A stretch of DNA of 64,000 nt from an uncultured Eubacteriales bacterium (GCA_934486455.1 CAKSPR010000001.1:49832-113831), one strand, 5' to 3'; positions 51,154 through 61,404 are shown, counted from the stretch's first letter. The notes: generated by a model from the sequence alone, not told the origin. Translations and numbers: made by a program.

Positions 51154-52902
51154 ATGAATCCGAAAAACCCCAAAACTCCCGAAAACACGACCGACAAGGA
51201 TCGGTACACAAGCATCTTTGACGCTCCCACCGCCGTTTCCGAAAAGCCGGTCAAAAAAAGACGCATTTCCAAAAGGGCGCTGAACACAATTGTCGCTTTG
51301 GCGGTTTGTATCGCTCTGGGAGCAGGTGCCTTTGCCGCCGTACACTTCTGGGGCAAGGACAACCAGGAGGAGGACACCTCGTCCGATGCAGACTCCCAAA
51401 CCGAGCTTTCCTATGTTTTCGATCTGGGAGACTATTCCTCCTCGGCCACCGCCGCCGACAGCCTTAAAATGGGGCCGGTTACCAATGTGGTGGTAAAAAA
51501 TCAGTATGATACCTTTGCCATAATCCCCACCCTCGGCAAAACCACCCAAATAGACAGCACCAGCGGCGACGAGGTTGAAAAGGACACCACCCTTTGGGAA
51601 ATTAACGCCGCCGAAAAAACAAATATTCACGGCATTACCTTTAACAATACCCGTATTTCCTTCATTATCGGGGAGATACTGACTCCCGAATACGTCTCGG
51701 TTTACGCCGAGGACAAAATCGCAACCATTCCCCAGGGGGACAAAACATATCTTGAGGAATGCGGCCTTGACAGCCCCGTATCGTCGGCGAAGGTCAGCTT
51801 TAAGGACGGCTCGGAATACACCGTTTACTGCGGCGACAAAACCCCCACCGGCACCGACCGCTTTGTCACCATCGAATGCAAGAGCGCGGGAAATTCCGAC
51901 GAGCTTTCGGAAAATAACCGCATATACCGCGTCGAGCAGGGAATGTGCAACTTCCTTGAAAAGGATCTGACCTATTTCGTACAGACCGACATCATCGAGG
52001 CGGTTAAGGACGAGACCTCCTACACCGAAACCGGCGACGAAATCGCCGACAAATACTTCATAAGCGGCGAGCTTTCCTATTTCGACGGCCTTGAGCTTTC
52101 GGGCACAAACTTCGAAAAGCCCATTAAATTTACAAATGTCGACGCCGACACCCCTCCCCACAACAGCATTTACATGATGACCTCCCCCGTTTCGCAAAAT
52201 GTTGATGTGGACAAAATGACCGCCCTTTTAAAGCCTCTTAACGACGGACTTTCGGCCAACAGCTGCGCCGTAATTTCCCCTTCGACCTCTCAGCTTGAAC
52301 AGTACGGTCTTGCAAAGCCTGCCGTTGTGGCTTCCTACACCGTCAAAAATATCAACTACACCATAAACATCGGAAACACAATTTCCGACGAGAGCGGCGA
52401 AAACACCTATTACGCCGTTATGATAAAGGGCAATCCCGCCGTGTTCCTTGTGGAGCAATCATATCTCTCGGCGCTGTTCACAAAGGCAAGCGACTATGTT
52501 TCCAAAAACATTTATTCCTGCGACATAACAAAGCTCAAAACCGTTACCTTCACAAAGGACGGTGTTTCCACGGTTTTCGACCTTTCCTTTGACGAAAAGG
52601 ACAGCAGTAACCTTACCGTCTATGCAAACGGTAAGACGGTGGACACACAAAGCTTTAGGGAGGCCTATGTGAACTTCCTTTCGGTCACCGCCTTCGAAAG
52701 CGTTGAAAACGGTGCCGATTCGGCAAATCCCTATGTTACCGTAGCCTTTACCTACCGCGACTATCCCGGCACCGATACCGTCAGATTTTCTCCCATTTCG
52801 GACCGTCGGTATTTCGCCAGCCTGAACGGCCAGGGAAGCTTTGCGGTGCTTTCCACCGGACTCGACAAGTTTGTTGACAGCATAACCGCCCTTATAGGCT
52901 GA
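51154..52902 (+). CDS. DUF4340 membrane-anchored protein
   Basis: The 582-residue protein has a polar, basic N-terminus, one membrane span (about 45-65), and an extracytoplasmic region with DUF4340-type repeats ('FAIIPTLGKTTQIDSTSGDE', 'LTVYANGKTVDTQSF', 'FTYRDYPGTDTVRFSPISDR'). DUF4340 proteins sit with GldAFG-like ABC genes and are thought to be periplasmic/surface partners. AAGGAG precedes the ATG. It follows the GldG-like gene by 157 nt. Confidence 0.85.
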   Translation: MNPKNPKTPENTTDKDRYTSIFDAPTAVSEKPVKKRRISKRALNTIVALAVCIALGAGAFAAVHFWGKDNQEEDTSSDADSQTELSYVFDLGDYSSSATAADSLKMGPVTNVVVKNQYDTFAIIPTLGKTTQIDSTSGDEVEKDTTLWEINAAEKTNIHGITFNNTRISFIIGEILTPEYVSVYAEDKIATIPQGDKTYLEECGLDSPVSSAKVSFKDGSEYTVYCGDKTPTGTDRFVTIECKSAGNSDELSENNRIYRVEQGMCNFLEKDLTYFVQTDIIEAVKDETSYTETGDEIADKYFISGELSYFDGLELSGTNFEKPIKFTNVDADTPPHNSIYMMTSPVSQNVDVDKMTALLKPLNDGLSANSCAVISPSTSQLEQYGLAKPAVVASYTVKNINYTINIGNTISDESGENTYYAVMIKGNPAVFLVEQSYLSALFTKASDYVSKNIYSCDITKLKTVTFTKDGVSTVFDLSFDEKDSSNLTVYANGKTVDTQSFREAYVNFLSVTAFESVENGADSANPYVTVAFTYRDYPGTDTVRFSPISDRRYFASLNGQGSFAVLSTGLDKFVDSITALIG

Positions 52903-52971
52903 TTTCGGTTAAATCATTAAAGCCAATACCCAAAACAGCATTATCCGCAACAAAGAAACGAGGTGTTTTTT

Positions 52972-53544
52972 ATGAGTGACAAAACAGATCTTCTTTTTGA
53001 AGGGGACGACGACATTAAGATCGCCGGGGAAAAAGCTCCCGAGCCCTCTCCGTATGAAGAAAAGGCAAAAATTCTCGAACAGCTTGAAGAGGCCGACGAG
53101 GACGGAAAAACCGCCCTTGCAAAGCTGGTAGGCAGGCAGGCCGCCGAAAAAATCTGTAAGTGCGAGGGGGATTTTGAGCTGCTTCGGGATGTGGACAGCT
53201 CGCTGCTCATAAACTGCCGCCTTTTGCTGCTCTTTTCAATAACGGTGGGAAGCGAAAGATACCTTCAAAGCAACATTCTCGCGCGAATTGTCATCAATTC
53301 CTGCCAGGTGGAAATGGACAGACTTTGTCCCGAGACCTTCGGCCCCGAAGGCAACTATTCCACCGCCCTTTCCTTCTATTACCTTGCGGTAAGGGGAGTG
53401 GGCAGCACCGAAAGCGAGATCGGCAAGACCTTCGCACTTATTTGCGAAAGGCCGGAGGACAAGGGGCTTTGCGCCCTCGGCACCGAGCTTTTTGCGGCCG
53501 GCACCGAATATATTTTAAAACGCTCGGCCGAATTTTCTGAATAG
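52972..53544 (+). CDS. Unrecognised 190-residue soluble protein of the ABC locus
   Basis: I do not recognise the family. An acidic N-terminus ('LLFEGDDDIKIAGEKAPEP') is followed by an all-helical region ('LLINCRLLLLFSITVGSERY', 'TALSFYYLAVRG', 'GTELFAAGTEYILK'). There is no signal peptide or membrane anchor. GAGGTG precedes the ATG at 52972 by 7 nt. It lies between the DUF4340 gene and a beta-propeller-like gene, so probably serves the same system. Confidence 0.65.
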   Translation: MSDKTDLLFEGDDDIKIAGEKAPEPSPYEEKAKILEQLEEADEDGKTALAKLVGRQAAEKICKCEGDFELLRDVDSSLLINCRLLLLFSITVGSERYLQSNILARIVINSCQVEMDRLCPETFGPEGNYSTALSFYYLAVRGVGSTESEIGKTFALICERPEDKGLCALGTELFAAGTEYILKRSAEFSE

Positions 53545-53555
53545 GAGAAAAACCC

Positions 53556-54536
53556 ATGCCTTTAAGCTCTAACGACCAAAGCAAAGCAAAAAAGACCGCC
53601 GTCCTGTTTACGGCGCTGGCGGTAATCGTTGTCATCGCCGTTGTCGGTGCAATGGTCATAATCCCCTATGACCCGGGCACCCTTGCCCCCGCCACCCTTT
53701 CCTCCAACCTCTGCTACGGCGGCAATGTCACCGAAACCGACGATTATGTTTTCTTCCGCCAAAGAAACGGCAATCTCGGCCGCCTTTCGAGGGAAAACGG
53801 CGAAATCAAGACGGTTTTTGAGGGGGACGTCAGCAGTCTTAATCCCCTCGACGGCTTTATATATTTCATCGACGGCGGGGACATTAAAAAAACCACATAT
53901 TACGGCACGGTCAGCGAAAGCATCGGCAGTATGACCGGCTGCAGAAAAATGAGCCTTAACGGCAACTGGATTTATTTTATCGGTCAGGATTTTTACCTTT
54001 ATAAAATGCGTTTCGACGGCAACGACCTTAAAAAGATTTCCGACGGATGCATTGAGGATTTCACGGCCGACAACCGCATTGTTGTGTATTCCGATCAAAA
54101 CGGACTGCACAAAATGGCCTCCGACGGCACCAAAAGGGTTACCCTTGTGGATAAAAAAGTCGACCGTTTTTGCTACACTCTGGACGATATATACTATTCT
54201 CTCGACGGAAAGATTTTGAAAATTCCCGCAGTTGTGTCGGGGGTGGATGTGGGGCTTAAATTCTCCGCGACCGACGGTACGCTTTTCAGCCTGACCACCT
54301 CAAGCGACGGCAGAGGGGTTCTTTTCTACATGAACGGCGCGGGAGAAATTCATCAAAAGCTGCTTGAAAGCGAGCGGGAAAGAAGCGAGGAGGACACGCT
54401 GCTTTGCTCGGCTCCCGAGGCGGTCGACCTTTATTATGCGGCAGGCAGTTTGTTTTTTCACAACAGTGAGGGCAATCTTTTTTGCGTTACCGTAAACGGT
54501 GCCGATTCGGCAATTAACGAGGTCACGGTAGGCTGA
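53556..54536 (+). CDS. Membrane-anchored DUF5050-like repeat protein
   Basis: The 326-residue protein has an N-terminal span (about 12-36) and extracytoplasmic repeats with 'YVFFRQRNGNLGRLSRENGE', 'GFIYFIDGGDIKKTTYYG', 'NWIYFIGQDFYLYKMRFDG' and 'DIYYSLDGKILKI', the strand pattern of DUF5050/beta-propeller-like proteins. It probably binds a ligand or cell-wall component outside the cell. It lies 11 nt after the preceding gene and ends at a terminator. Confidence 0.8.
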   Translation: MPLSSNDQSKAKKTAVLFTALAVIVVIAVVGAMVIIPYDPGTLAPATLSSNLCYGGNVTETDDYVFFRQRNGNLGRLSRENGEIKTVFEGDVSSLNPLDGFIYFIDGGDIKKTTYYGTVSESIGSMTGCRKMSLNGNWIYFIGQDFYLYKMRFDGNDLKKISDGCIEDFTADNRIVVYSDQNGLHKMASDGTKRVTLVDKKVDRFCYTLDDIYYSLDGKILKIPAVVSGVDVGLKFSATDGTLFSLTTSSDGRGVLFYMNGAGEIHQKLLESERERSEEDTLLCSAPEAVDLYYAAGSLFFHNSEGNLFCVTVNGADSAINEVTVG

Positions 54537-54584
54537 CCGTTCGACAAAGCTCAAAGACCGCAAAGCAAGCAATCAAAATAACGA

Positions 54585-54612
54585 GACCGCAGGGGTAACC
54601 TGCGGTCTTTTT
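54585..54612 (+). terminator. Intrinsic terminator of the GldAFG-like operon
   Basis: GACCGCAGG (54585-54593) and CCTGCGGTC (54599-54607) form a perfect stem followed by five T residues. Confidence 0.9.
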
Positions 54613-54745
54613 GCGTGACGCCGAAAACAGGGGCGAAGGGTTCTTTGCCGGCAGGGAAGAAGCCCCTTAATCGGGCGAAAACACGATTGAGTGGGAAAAT
54701 GTATGAAATTATTCTGTTTTTCGGCGGTTTTTTGTTAAAAAGGTA

Positions 54746-54774
54746 TTGACAGAACAAAATGTAACATTTACACT
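54746..54774 (+). promoter_or_regulatory. Sigma-A promoter of the dockerin glycosidase operon
   Basis: TTGACA (54746-54751), 17 bp, TACACT (54769-54774). The spacer contains AATGTAACATT, a short palindrome that could be an operator. About 150 nt of leader follow. Confidence 0.75.
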
Positions 54775-54926
54775 GTGATTTGGGATTTTCGCCGTGAAAT
54801 CGCCTAAAAGGGCGCTGTGCCTTGAAAAGCGTAAACAGCAAACGGCTTTTAACGCCCGGTTTTTTCGGTGAAGGGAATCCCCCGACACTTATTATTTGTT
54901 TCGTCCATTGAAGGAGGAAGGTAATT

Positions 54927-57900
54927 ATGAAAAAGAAAATCGCGGCGGTGGCTCTTGCCGCGGCAATCGGAATAAGTCAGGTGGGCGCGGCCGCCCTTGA
55001 GCCTGTCGTCAACGGAACGGTCAAAACCACATGGTTTTTCAGCTCCTTTGAAGGAGGCAATCTTAAATCCGAAACACCAAACGGAAAACAGCTTTCGATC
55101 GGCTTTGCCAAAGACATCGCCACCGAGCAGACCCCGCTGACCGCCGAGATCACAAACGGACCCGCCGTTAACAACTGCGGAAAAACAAAGGTCGGCTACA
55201 GCGGCTCCAAGGCCCTTAAAATCAGCGGGCAAAAAACCGTCGGCAAGGCAAAAAACAATGTCATAATCTTTGAAAATCTCAACATTCAGGTGTTTAAAAA
55301 CACTCAGCTTTCCTATATGATCTTCCCCGATTATAACGGCGAAAACGACGACCGTCGCACGGGGCAATACATTTCCGTCGACCTGGCCTTTACCGACGGA
55401 ACATATCTTTCGGAGCTCGGCGCGACCGACATTAACGGACATCTTATGGATCCCCTTTCCCAGGGCAAGGCAAGCAGCATGTACCGCCGCCAGTGGAACT
55501 ATGTGTGCTGCACCATATCCGAAAAGGCGCGGTCAAAGGTCATAGACAAAATTCTTGTACGCTACGAGCGGGAGGAGGACGGCGACGATATTCTTTCCTA
55601 TATCGACGACATTGCCGTTCAGTCGATTGAGCCCGAAACAAAGGACTCTCCCGCCGACTATGTTTTGACCACCCGCGGCACCGACAACACCGGAAGCTAT
55701 TCCCACGGGCAGACCTACCCTGCGGTCAGCGTGCCAAACGGCTTTAACGCTCTGACACCCTTTACCGGAACCGATAAATATCTTTACACCTACGGCTCGG
55801 ACACCATTCAGGCCTTCGGCACAAGCCACCAGGCCAACATCGCCCTTATCGACTACGGCGTATTTCAGTTTATGCCCAATGTGTGGGAGAAAAATCCCGA
55901 TGAAAAAGCGGTAAATGCCAAAAACCGCGCCTCGAACTTCAGCCACAAAAATGAGGTCGCAAAGGCTCATTACTATGCCGTCACCTTCGACGACGACACT
56001 CCCGCCTCGGGGGTAAAGGTGGAAATGACCCCCACCGACCACGCCGCGGCGGTAAGAATAACCTATACCGACAGCACCAGCATCGCCAATGTCATTTTCG
56101 ATTCATACAGCTCGTCGGGAGACATTAAAACAGGCGGCAGCATATCCTTCGACGGCAACAGCTTTTCGGCCTACACCGATTATTCGGTTGAAAATGTTGC
56201 CGTTCAAAGCGGCTTTAACCGCATGTATGTTTACGGCGAATTTGTCGACGCCGTCCCCGAAAGCATTGTCAATTTCTCGGACAGTCAGGGGCGTCCCTTT
56301 GCGGTGGCGCAATTTCCGTCCTCCACAAAGGTGCTTAACATGAAATTTGCCACATCCTATATAAGCATCGAGCAGGCCAAAAAGAATTTACAGCTTGAAA
56401 TTTCCGAAGGCGCCTCTTTCGACAGTGTTTTAAGCGATGCAAAGGCTCTTTGGAACGAAATACTGAACACGGTGGAGGTAAAGGGCGCTTCCGAGCAGGA
56501 GCTTTGCCGCCTTTATTCCTCCCTTTACAAGATGTTTTTATTCCCCAAAAACTATTCCGAAAACACCGGCACAGCCGAGCAGCCTGTCTTCAAATATTGC
56601 AGTCCCTACAGCGGAACGGCCGACAATCCCGTCGTCTCAGAGGGACAGCTTTATGCGGGCAACGGCTTTTGGGACACCTACCGCACCGAGTGGCCGGCCC
56701 TCTTCCTGCTTGCTCCGGAAAAAGCGGGAAAACTGCTTGACGGAATGATTCAGCACTACAAAGAGGCGGGGAAAATGCCCCGCTGGTCAAATCCCGGCGG
56801 AATTTTAAGCATGATTGCCACAAACTTCGACGCGGTTTTCGGAGATGCCGCCTCAAAGGGCATTAAATTCGACATGGAAACCGCCTACGAAGCCTCCCTA
56901 AAGGAAGCGGCCTCCTTCTTCGGAGACGCCGGATATGAGCGCAATTTCAGCGAGGTGGCGCCCTATATCGGATATACAAGGGAGGCCGACGGCGGCGGAA
57001 ACAGCTCGGTTTCATGGACGCTTGAGGCCTGCATAAACGACGCGGGAATTGCAAATCTCGCAAAGGCGCTGGGAGATAACGACGGCTATGAATATTTCAA
57101 AAACCGTTCCAAAAACCACGCCAACATTTTCAACAGCGAGCTTGGATTTTACATGCCGAAAAACGGTGACGGAAGCTTTTCCTATTCAAACGAGGAATTC
57201 GATCCCTACCGCTGGCAGAAATACGGCTTTGTCGAAACCAACGGCTACGGCATGAGCGTTTATGAAACCCACGATGTTAAGGGAATGATAAACCTCTACG
57301 GCGGATATGAAAAGTTCACGGAAAAACTTGACGAAATACTGTCGGCGCCCTCAATCCACACCGGCGACGCCGTTGCAAACCACGAAATTACCGAGGCGAA
57401 GGATGTCGGACTGGGACAGTATCAGCACAACAACCAGCCCACCCACGCCATGCTTTATCTTTATAACTATGCCGGTCAGGCCTACAAAACCCAGGCGCTG
57501 ACAAGGCAGGTGCTCGACCGCTTCTATAACGGCGGGGAGATCGGCCACGGATACATCGGCGACGAGGACAACGGCGAGCAATCGGCGTGGTATCTGCTTT
57601 CGGCTCTCGGCTTTTATGCCGCAAATGCGGGAAGCGGCGAATACTGTATAACCTCGCCCCTTTACGACGAGGTGACTCTTCACCTTTCCACCGGCGACAT
57701 TCACATTGTCGCGCAGAACAACAGCAGTGAGAATGTTTATATTCAGAGCATGACGGTGGACGGCAAGGACTATACAAAATGCTATATCACCCACAGTGAC
57801 CTTATCTCGGCCAAAGAGATAGTCTTTAAAATGGGAAGCGAGCCGTCGAATTTCGGCTGCAACACCGAAACCGACCTGCCCTCCTCGGTGACAAAGGGCG

Positions 57901-58583
57901 ACACGGCAGGGCCTATGGAAGACGCCACAAAGGGCATGTCCGTTTCGAGCACCCGTGAAATGAACGGAGAAAAGCCCCTTGTTTATTGTGAAAACATGAC
58001 CGACGGTCAAAAGCTTTTCTGTGACCTTTCCTATTCCGACCAAAGCCCCTCCTTTAACGGAAACAGCGCCTCGATCTATATGTATCTGCCGAAGGCCGAT
58101 ACCCTTCAGCAGTACACCCTGACCTGCAATTCAAAAGACAACGCCCCCAAAAGCATCGCAATTTACGGCTCGGCCGACGGCAAAACATACGAAAAGATAG
58201 ACGAGCGGCAAAACCAGAGCTTCAGACGGGATCTTTCGATAAACTTCTATGCAGTAAGCAATACGAAGGAATACAGCTACTATCGGCTGGACATCGAAAA
58301 TGCCGATGTACAGAACATAGGACTTTGCGAGTTACAGCTTATCTGCGGGCAAAAAGACGAGGCAGAGGATCAGGTGCTTTACGGCGATGTTGACGGAAAT
58401 CAAAAGATCGACGCCACCGACGCCCTTTATGTGCTGCAAAACTGCGTAGGCATACGGGAGCTTGACGAGCGGGCAACAAAGGCCGCCGATGTTAACAATG
58501 ACGGCAGGATAGACACTACCGACGCTTTGAATATTCTTCAAAAGGCCGTGGGAATACTTGACATGTTTGAGGCGGAAGAGTAG
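54927..58583 (+). CDS. Secreted GH92 alpha-mannosidase-like enzyme with dockerin
   Basis: The 1218-residue secreted protein has a signal peptide (about 1-22), an N-terminal beta domain, then a GH92 domain: 'NGFNALTPFTGTDKYLYTYG', 'GNGFWDTYRTEWPALFLLAP', 'MPRWSNPGGILSMIATNFD', and 'GDEDNGEQSAWYLLSALGFY' with the base Asp pair (Asp879, Asp881). The segment normally reading GNEPSH reads 'HNNQPTHAMLYLYNYAG', with Gln837 where the usual Glu general acid is expected. A discoidin-like domain and a two-repeat dockerin ('DVDGNQKIDATDALYVL', 'DVNNDGRIDTTDALNIL') end it. GH92 enzymes cut alpha-mannosides; the Gln suggests an atypical target (see findings). AAGGAGGAAGG precedes the ATG. The next gene is probably co-transcribed. 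Confidence 0.88.
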   Translation: MKKKIAAVALAAAIGISQVGAAALEPVVNGTVKTTWFFSSFEGGNLKSETPNGKQLSIGFAKDIATEQTPLTAEITNGPAVNNCGKTKVGYSGSKALKISGQKTVGKAKNNVIIFENLNIQVFKNTQLSYMIFPDYNGENDDRRTGQYISVDLAFTDGTYLSELGATDINGHLMDPLSQGKASSMYRRQWNYVCCTISEKARSKVIDKILVRYEREEDGDDILSYIDDIAVQSIEPETKDSPADYVLTTRGTDNTGSYSHGQTYPAVSVPNGFNALTPFTGTDKYLYTYGSDTIQAFGTSHQANIALIDYGVFQFMPNVWEKNPDEKAVNAKNRASNFSHKNEVAKAHYYAVTFDDDTPASGVKVEMTPTDHAAAVRITYTDSTSIANVIFDSYSSSGDIKTGGSISFDGNSFSAYTDYSVENVAVQSGFNRMYVYGEFVDAVPESIVNFSDSQGRPFAVAQFPSSTKVLNMKFATSYISIEQAKKNLQLEISEGASFDSVLSDAKALWNEILNTVEVKGASEQELCRLYSSLYKMFLFPKNYSENTGTAEQPVFKYCSPYSGTADNPVVSEGQLYAGNGFWDTYRTEWPALFLLAPEKAGKLLDGMIQHYKEAGKMPRWSNPGGILSMIATNFDAVFGDAASKGIKFDMETAYEASLKEAASFFGDAGYERNFSEVAPYIGYTREADGGGNSSVSWTLEACINDAGIANLAKALGDNDGYEYFKNRSKNHANIFNSELGFYMPKNGDGSFSYSNEEFDPYRWQKYGFVETNGYGMSVYETHDVKGMINLYGGYEKFTEKLDEILSAPSIHTGDAVANHEITEAKDVGLGQYQHNNQPTHAMLYLYNYAGQAYKTQALTRQVLDRFYNGGEIGHGYIGDEDNGEQSAWYLLSALGFYAANAGSGEYCITSPLYDEVTLHLSTGDIHIVAQNNSSENVYIQSMTVDGKDYTKCYITHSDLISAKEIVFKMGSEPSNFGCNTETDLPSSVTKGDTAGPMEDATKGMSVSSTREMNGEKPLVYCENMTDGQKLFCDLSYSDQSPSFNGNSASIYMYLPKADTLQQYTLTCNSKDNAPKSIAIYGSADGKTYEKIDERQNQSFRRDLSINFYAVSNTKEYSYYRLDIENADVQNIGLCELQLICGQKDEAEDQVLYGDVDGNQKIDATDALYVLQNCVGIRELDERATKAADVNNDGRIDTTDALNILQKAVGILDMFEAEE

Positions 58584-58675
58584 AATGATTTTGCCGTAAT
58601 TTGAAGTGTCCTTTCCCCCTGCGGGCACAAGTCCCGTATAAATGGGATATGAAAAGACAAAGGAGAAGCTTTAAA

Positions 58676-61327
58676 ATGAAAATTTTTAAAAAAATATGTT
58701 CTGTGGTGGTGACCGCTGCTGTGATAATGACAGTAGGAGCTTCGGCCGTGCCGACCGTATCGGCCGAGGAAAAATTCGATATGCCCTGCTTTTTAAGCAG
58801 CGGGGCGCTTTTTCAGCAAAACAAACCCATTCGCCTTTGGGGAAAGGCAGCGGCAGGAAACAAAATAACCGCCGAGCTTTCCTTTGAAGGCAAAACCGAT
58901 GTGCTCGAGTCCAAAGAGACCGTAACGGCAAGCGACGGAACCTGGTCGCTTGAGCTTTCCCCGAGAGCGGGCAGCTTTGACAAATATGCCGTAAAGGTAT
59001 ATGACGGAGAAACCGTCGCCGCCGAGCTTATGGACATTCTCATCGGCGAACTTTGGATAGGCACCGGCCAATCCAACATGCAGTTTAACCTCCGCGGTCA
59101 GGTCGAAAAGAAGGACCTTTTGCAGAAGCTTGCCGACGAAGAAAAATACGACGGCATACGCGTGCTCGACACCTCCCGCGCCGCCGATATCGCCGCCCCC
59201 TCGGAGCCGGGGGTGCAGTTTCACACCCTCGACTGCAAAACCATGCCCTCCGAATGGCACAACGCCCGGGACACCGACTATCTCTGCAACATCTCGGCCT
59301 ACGGCGTTTTAACAAGCGTTGAGCTTTTCGAAAACATCAATGTGCCGGTGGGCTTTATAAACGCCACAATCGGCTCGACGGGAATTGAGGCATGGATGTC
59401 TCCCGACGCGGTAAACAGCAGTAAAACGGTTGTTGATATTCTTAAAAAACACGGCAAATATTCGGCCGATCCCAATCCCTTCGTTCGCTTTGACAACACC
59501 TCGGGCAGTTGGATCACCCGTCTCGGCCCCCTTTCGGGACTTAACATTGCGGGATTTACCTGGTATCAGGGCTGCTCCAACCTCGAACAGGGACTGGTCA
59601 ACGACCCCGGCTTTTACGAGGCCGCTCTCGACGCTTTTATAAACGATCTTGCGGGCAAATTCCGCTTTGAAAGCGTAAATGACATGCCCTTTATAATGAC
59701 CCAGCTCGCTCCCGACAATTTTGCCTTTACAAACGACGCCCTGCCCATTTGGACCGAAGAGGTGGCAAGGGTGGTAAACAAATATCCCCTGGCCCAGCAG
59801 ATAACCTTCTACGACGCAAGCCTTGTTTATCATCTGGACGGCTGCTCGGGAGATCCCTGCACCTGCCAAAACGGTATCGACCACCCAAGCGACAAGCGCA
59901 CCATTTCCCACCGCACGGCTCAGGCCATGCTTCACAACGTTTACAAGACGGAGGGCACAACTCCCGATTATTACATTCCCGAGGTCGAAAGCTACACAAT
60001 CACCGATAACGGCAAAATAATCGTGACCTTTAAAAATGTCGGACAGTTCCTTTCGGTCATAACCGGCGACTCCACCGATGAGAGAAGCCTTGCCCCGTCA
60101 AGAGAGGTGGAAGGCTTTACCGTGTGCGGCGAAAACCACATCTACACTCCCGCAAGAGCAAGAATAATTTCGCCCAATCAGGTGGAGGTCTATAACCCCC
60201 TCATCAAAACTCCCGTGGCCTTTACCTACGCCTTTACCAACTTTAATGTCTGCTCCGACCTTTGCAATTCCTACGGTCTGCCCGCTCTCCAGTATCGCAG
60301 TCACAAATTCGACGACGCCTACAACTGCACTCCTCTCGACTGGGCAAGCTGTGACCAGACGGTATTCTGGGACACCAACCGCAGAGACGGATACTATGTT
60401 CCCAACTGGACGGTGGGCGGAATCGAAAATCTCACCGACGCGTCAAGCGGCTCGGTCAAGGTCAATTCCGAAATCCGAATGCAGGGACAGGGCTCGGTTC
60501 AATTCGACTATACAATAAACGCCTCTACCAAGAAAAGGGTCAGCGTAGGCCCCTCCTTTGAATCTATGTGGTACCTCCCCAACGGTCAGCTGCAGAACTA
60601 CAACACCCTGACCGTATATATCAAAAATCCCGACAACCGCAGGAAAAAGCTGTCCCTTGTTGCAAAACACATCGACAGCGGCAAGCTTTTGCACATTGCC
60701 GCAGCCGACGGCACAAATCAGATAACCCTGCCCGTAAACAGCGATTTTACCTGCTATGTGTTCGACCTTTCCAAGGTAACCGACGATGACGGAAACGCTA
60801 TCGACAGAGACTGGCTTTCGGGAATTTCGGGATTCCAATTCCTTTTTAACGATCTGGCAAGCGGATCACTCTATTTCGACTGCATCGAAATGGGCTTCGA
60901 GGCTCCCGCCGAGGCTGTTCGCCGACTTGAAACCGAGCAGGTTATTGCGAAAATTTCCGAATATGACCTTGACAAGCTTAATGCCGCGACCGCAGCGCAG
61001 CTTAAAGAGACGGTTGCTTCGGCAAAGGCCGCATATGAAGCCATGAAAAAGGACTTCCCCGACAGCTACGCCACAAATTACGAGCTTATCGCCTTGGCCG
61101 AGGAAGCGCTCTCCCGCACAATTTACGGCGACGTTAACATGGACGGAGTTATAAACACCGTGGACGCTCTTACGGTTCTTCAGTCGGTGGTAGGTATCAC
61201 CGAGCTTGACGAGAGGGCAGCAAAAGCCGCCGATGTCAACCTTGATAAAAAGGTCGACACCGAGGACGCTCTCGGAATTCTCCAGTATATTGTGGGACAG
61301 CGTAACGAGTTACCCATTACCGATTAA
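58676..61327 (+). CDS. Secreted sialate O-acetylesterase-like (SASA) protein with dockerin
   Basis: The 883-residue protein has a signal peptide (about 1-30) and an SASA/SGNH domain: 'LWIGTGQSNMQFNLRG' with nucleophile Ser133, 'GFTWYQGCSNLEQG', and 'GIDHPSDKRTISHRTAQAM' with catalytic His403. A beta-rich carbohydrate-binding-like region (about 590-750) and a helical linker ('LNAATAAQLKETVASAKAAY') lead to a dockerin ('DVNMDGVINTVDALTVL', 'DVNLDKKVDTEDALGIL'). It should remove acetyl groups from sugars such as sialic acid or plant glycans; the true substrate is unknown. ATG at 58676 follows AAGGAG; it is 92 nt after the GH92 gene with no terminator between. Confidence 0.88.
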   Translation: MKIFKKICSVVVTAAVIMTVGASAVPTVSAEEKFDMPCFLSSGALFQQNKPIRLWGKAAAGNKITAELSFEGKTDVLESKETVTASDGTWSLELSPRAGSFDKYAVKVYDGETVAAELMDILIGELWIGTGQSNMQFNLRGQVEKKDLLQKLADEEKYDGIRVLDTSRAADIAAPSEPGVQFHTLDCKTMPSEWHNARDTDYLCNISAYGVLTSVELFENINVPVGFINATIGSTGIEAWMSPDAVNSSKTVVDILKKHGKYSADPNPFVRFDNTSGSWITRLGPLSGLNIAGFTWYQGCSNLEQGLVNDPGFYEAALDAFINDLAGKFRFESVNDMPFIMTQLAPDNFAFTNDALPIWTEEVARVVNKYPLAQQITFYDASLVYHLDGCSGDPCTCQNGIDHPSDKRTISHRTAQAMLHNVYKTEGTTPDYYIPEVESYTITDNGKIIVTFKNVGQFLSVITGDSTDERSLAPSREVEGFTVCGENHIYTPARARIISPNQVEVYNPLIKTPVAFTYAFTNFNVCSDLCNSYGLPALQYRSHKFDDAYNCTPLDWASCDQTVFWDTNRRDGYYVPNWTVGGIENLTDASSGSVKVNSEIRMQGQGSVQFDYTINASTKKRVSVGPSFESMWYLPNGQLQNYNTLTVYIKNPDNRRKKLSLVAKHIDSGKLLHIAAADGTNQITLPVNSDFTCYVFDLSKVTDDDGNAIDRDWLSGISGFQFLFNDLASGSLYFDCIEMGFEAPAEAVRRLETEQVIAKISEYDLDKLNAATAAQLKETVASAKAAYEAMKKDFPDSYATNYELIALAEEALSRTIYGDVNMDGVINTVDALTVLQSVVGITELDERAAKAADVNLDKKVDTEDALGILQYIVGQRNELPITD

Positions 61328-61362
61328 AAACGGTGCATTATTACCGCAAACCGTGACAACCT

Positions 61363-61404
61363 CCCGCCGCACTGCCCCTTTAAGCAGTGCGGCGGGATTT
61401 TTTT
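61363..61404 (+). terminator. Intrinsic terminator of the dockerin operon
   Basis: CCCGCCGCACTGC (61363-61375) and GCAGTGCGGCGGG (61384-61396) pair perfectly, followed by A and seven T residues. Confidence 0.92.

Noticed and set aside
51130..52197. Minus-strand open frame opposite the DUF4340 gene
   Set aside because: Low-complexity Gly/Val-rich translation typical of antisense reading of this codon usage; no start signals.
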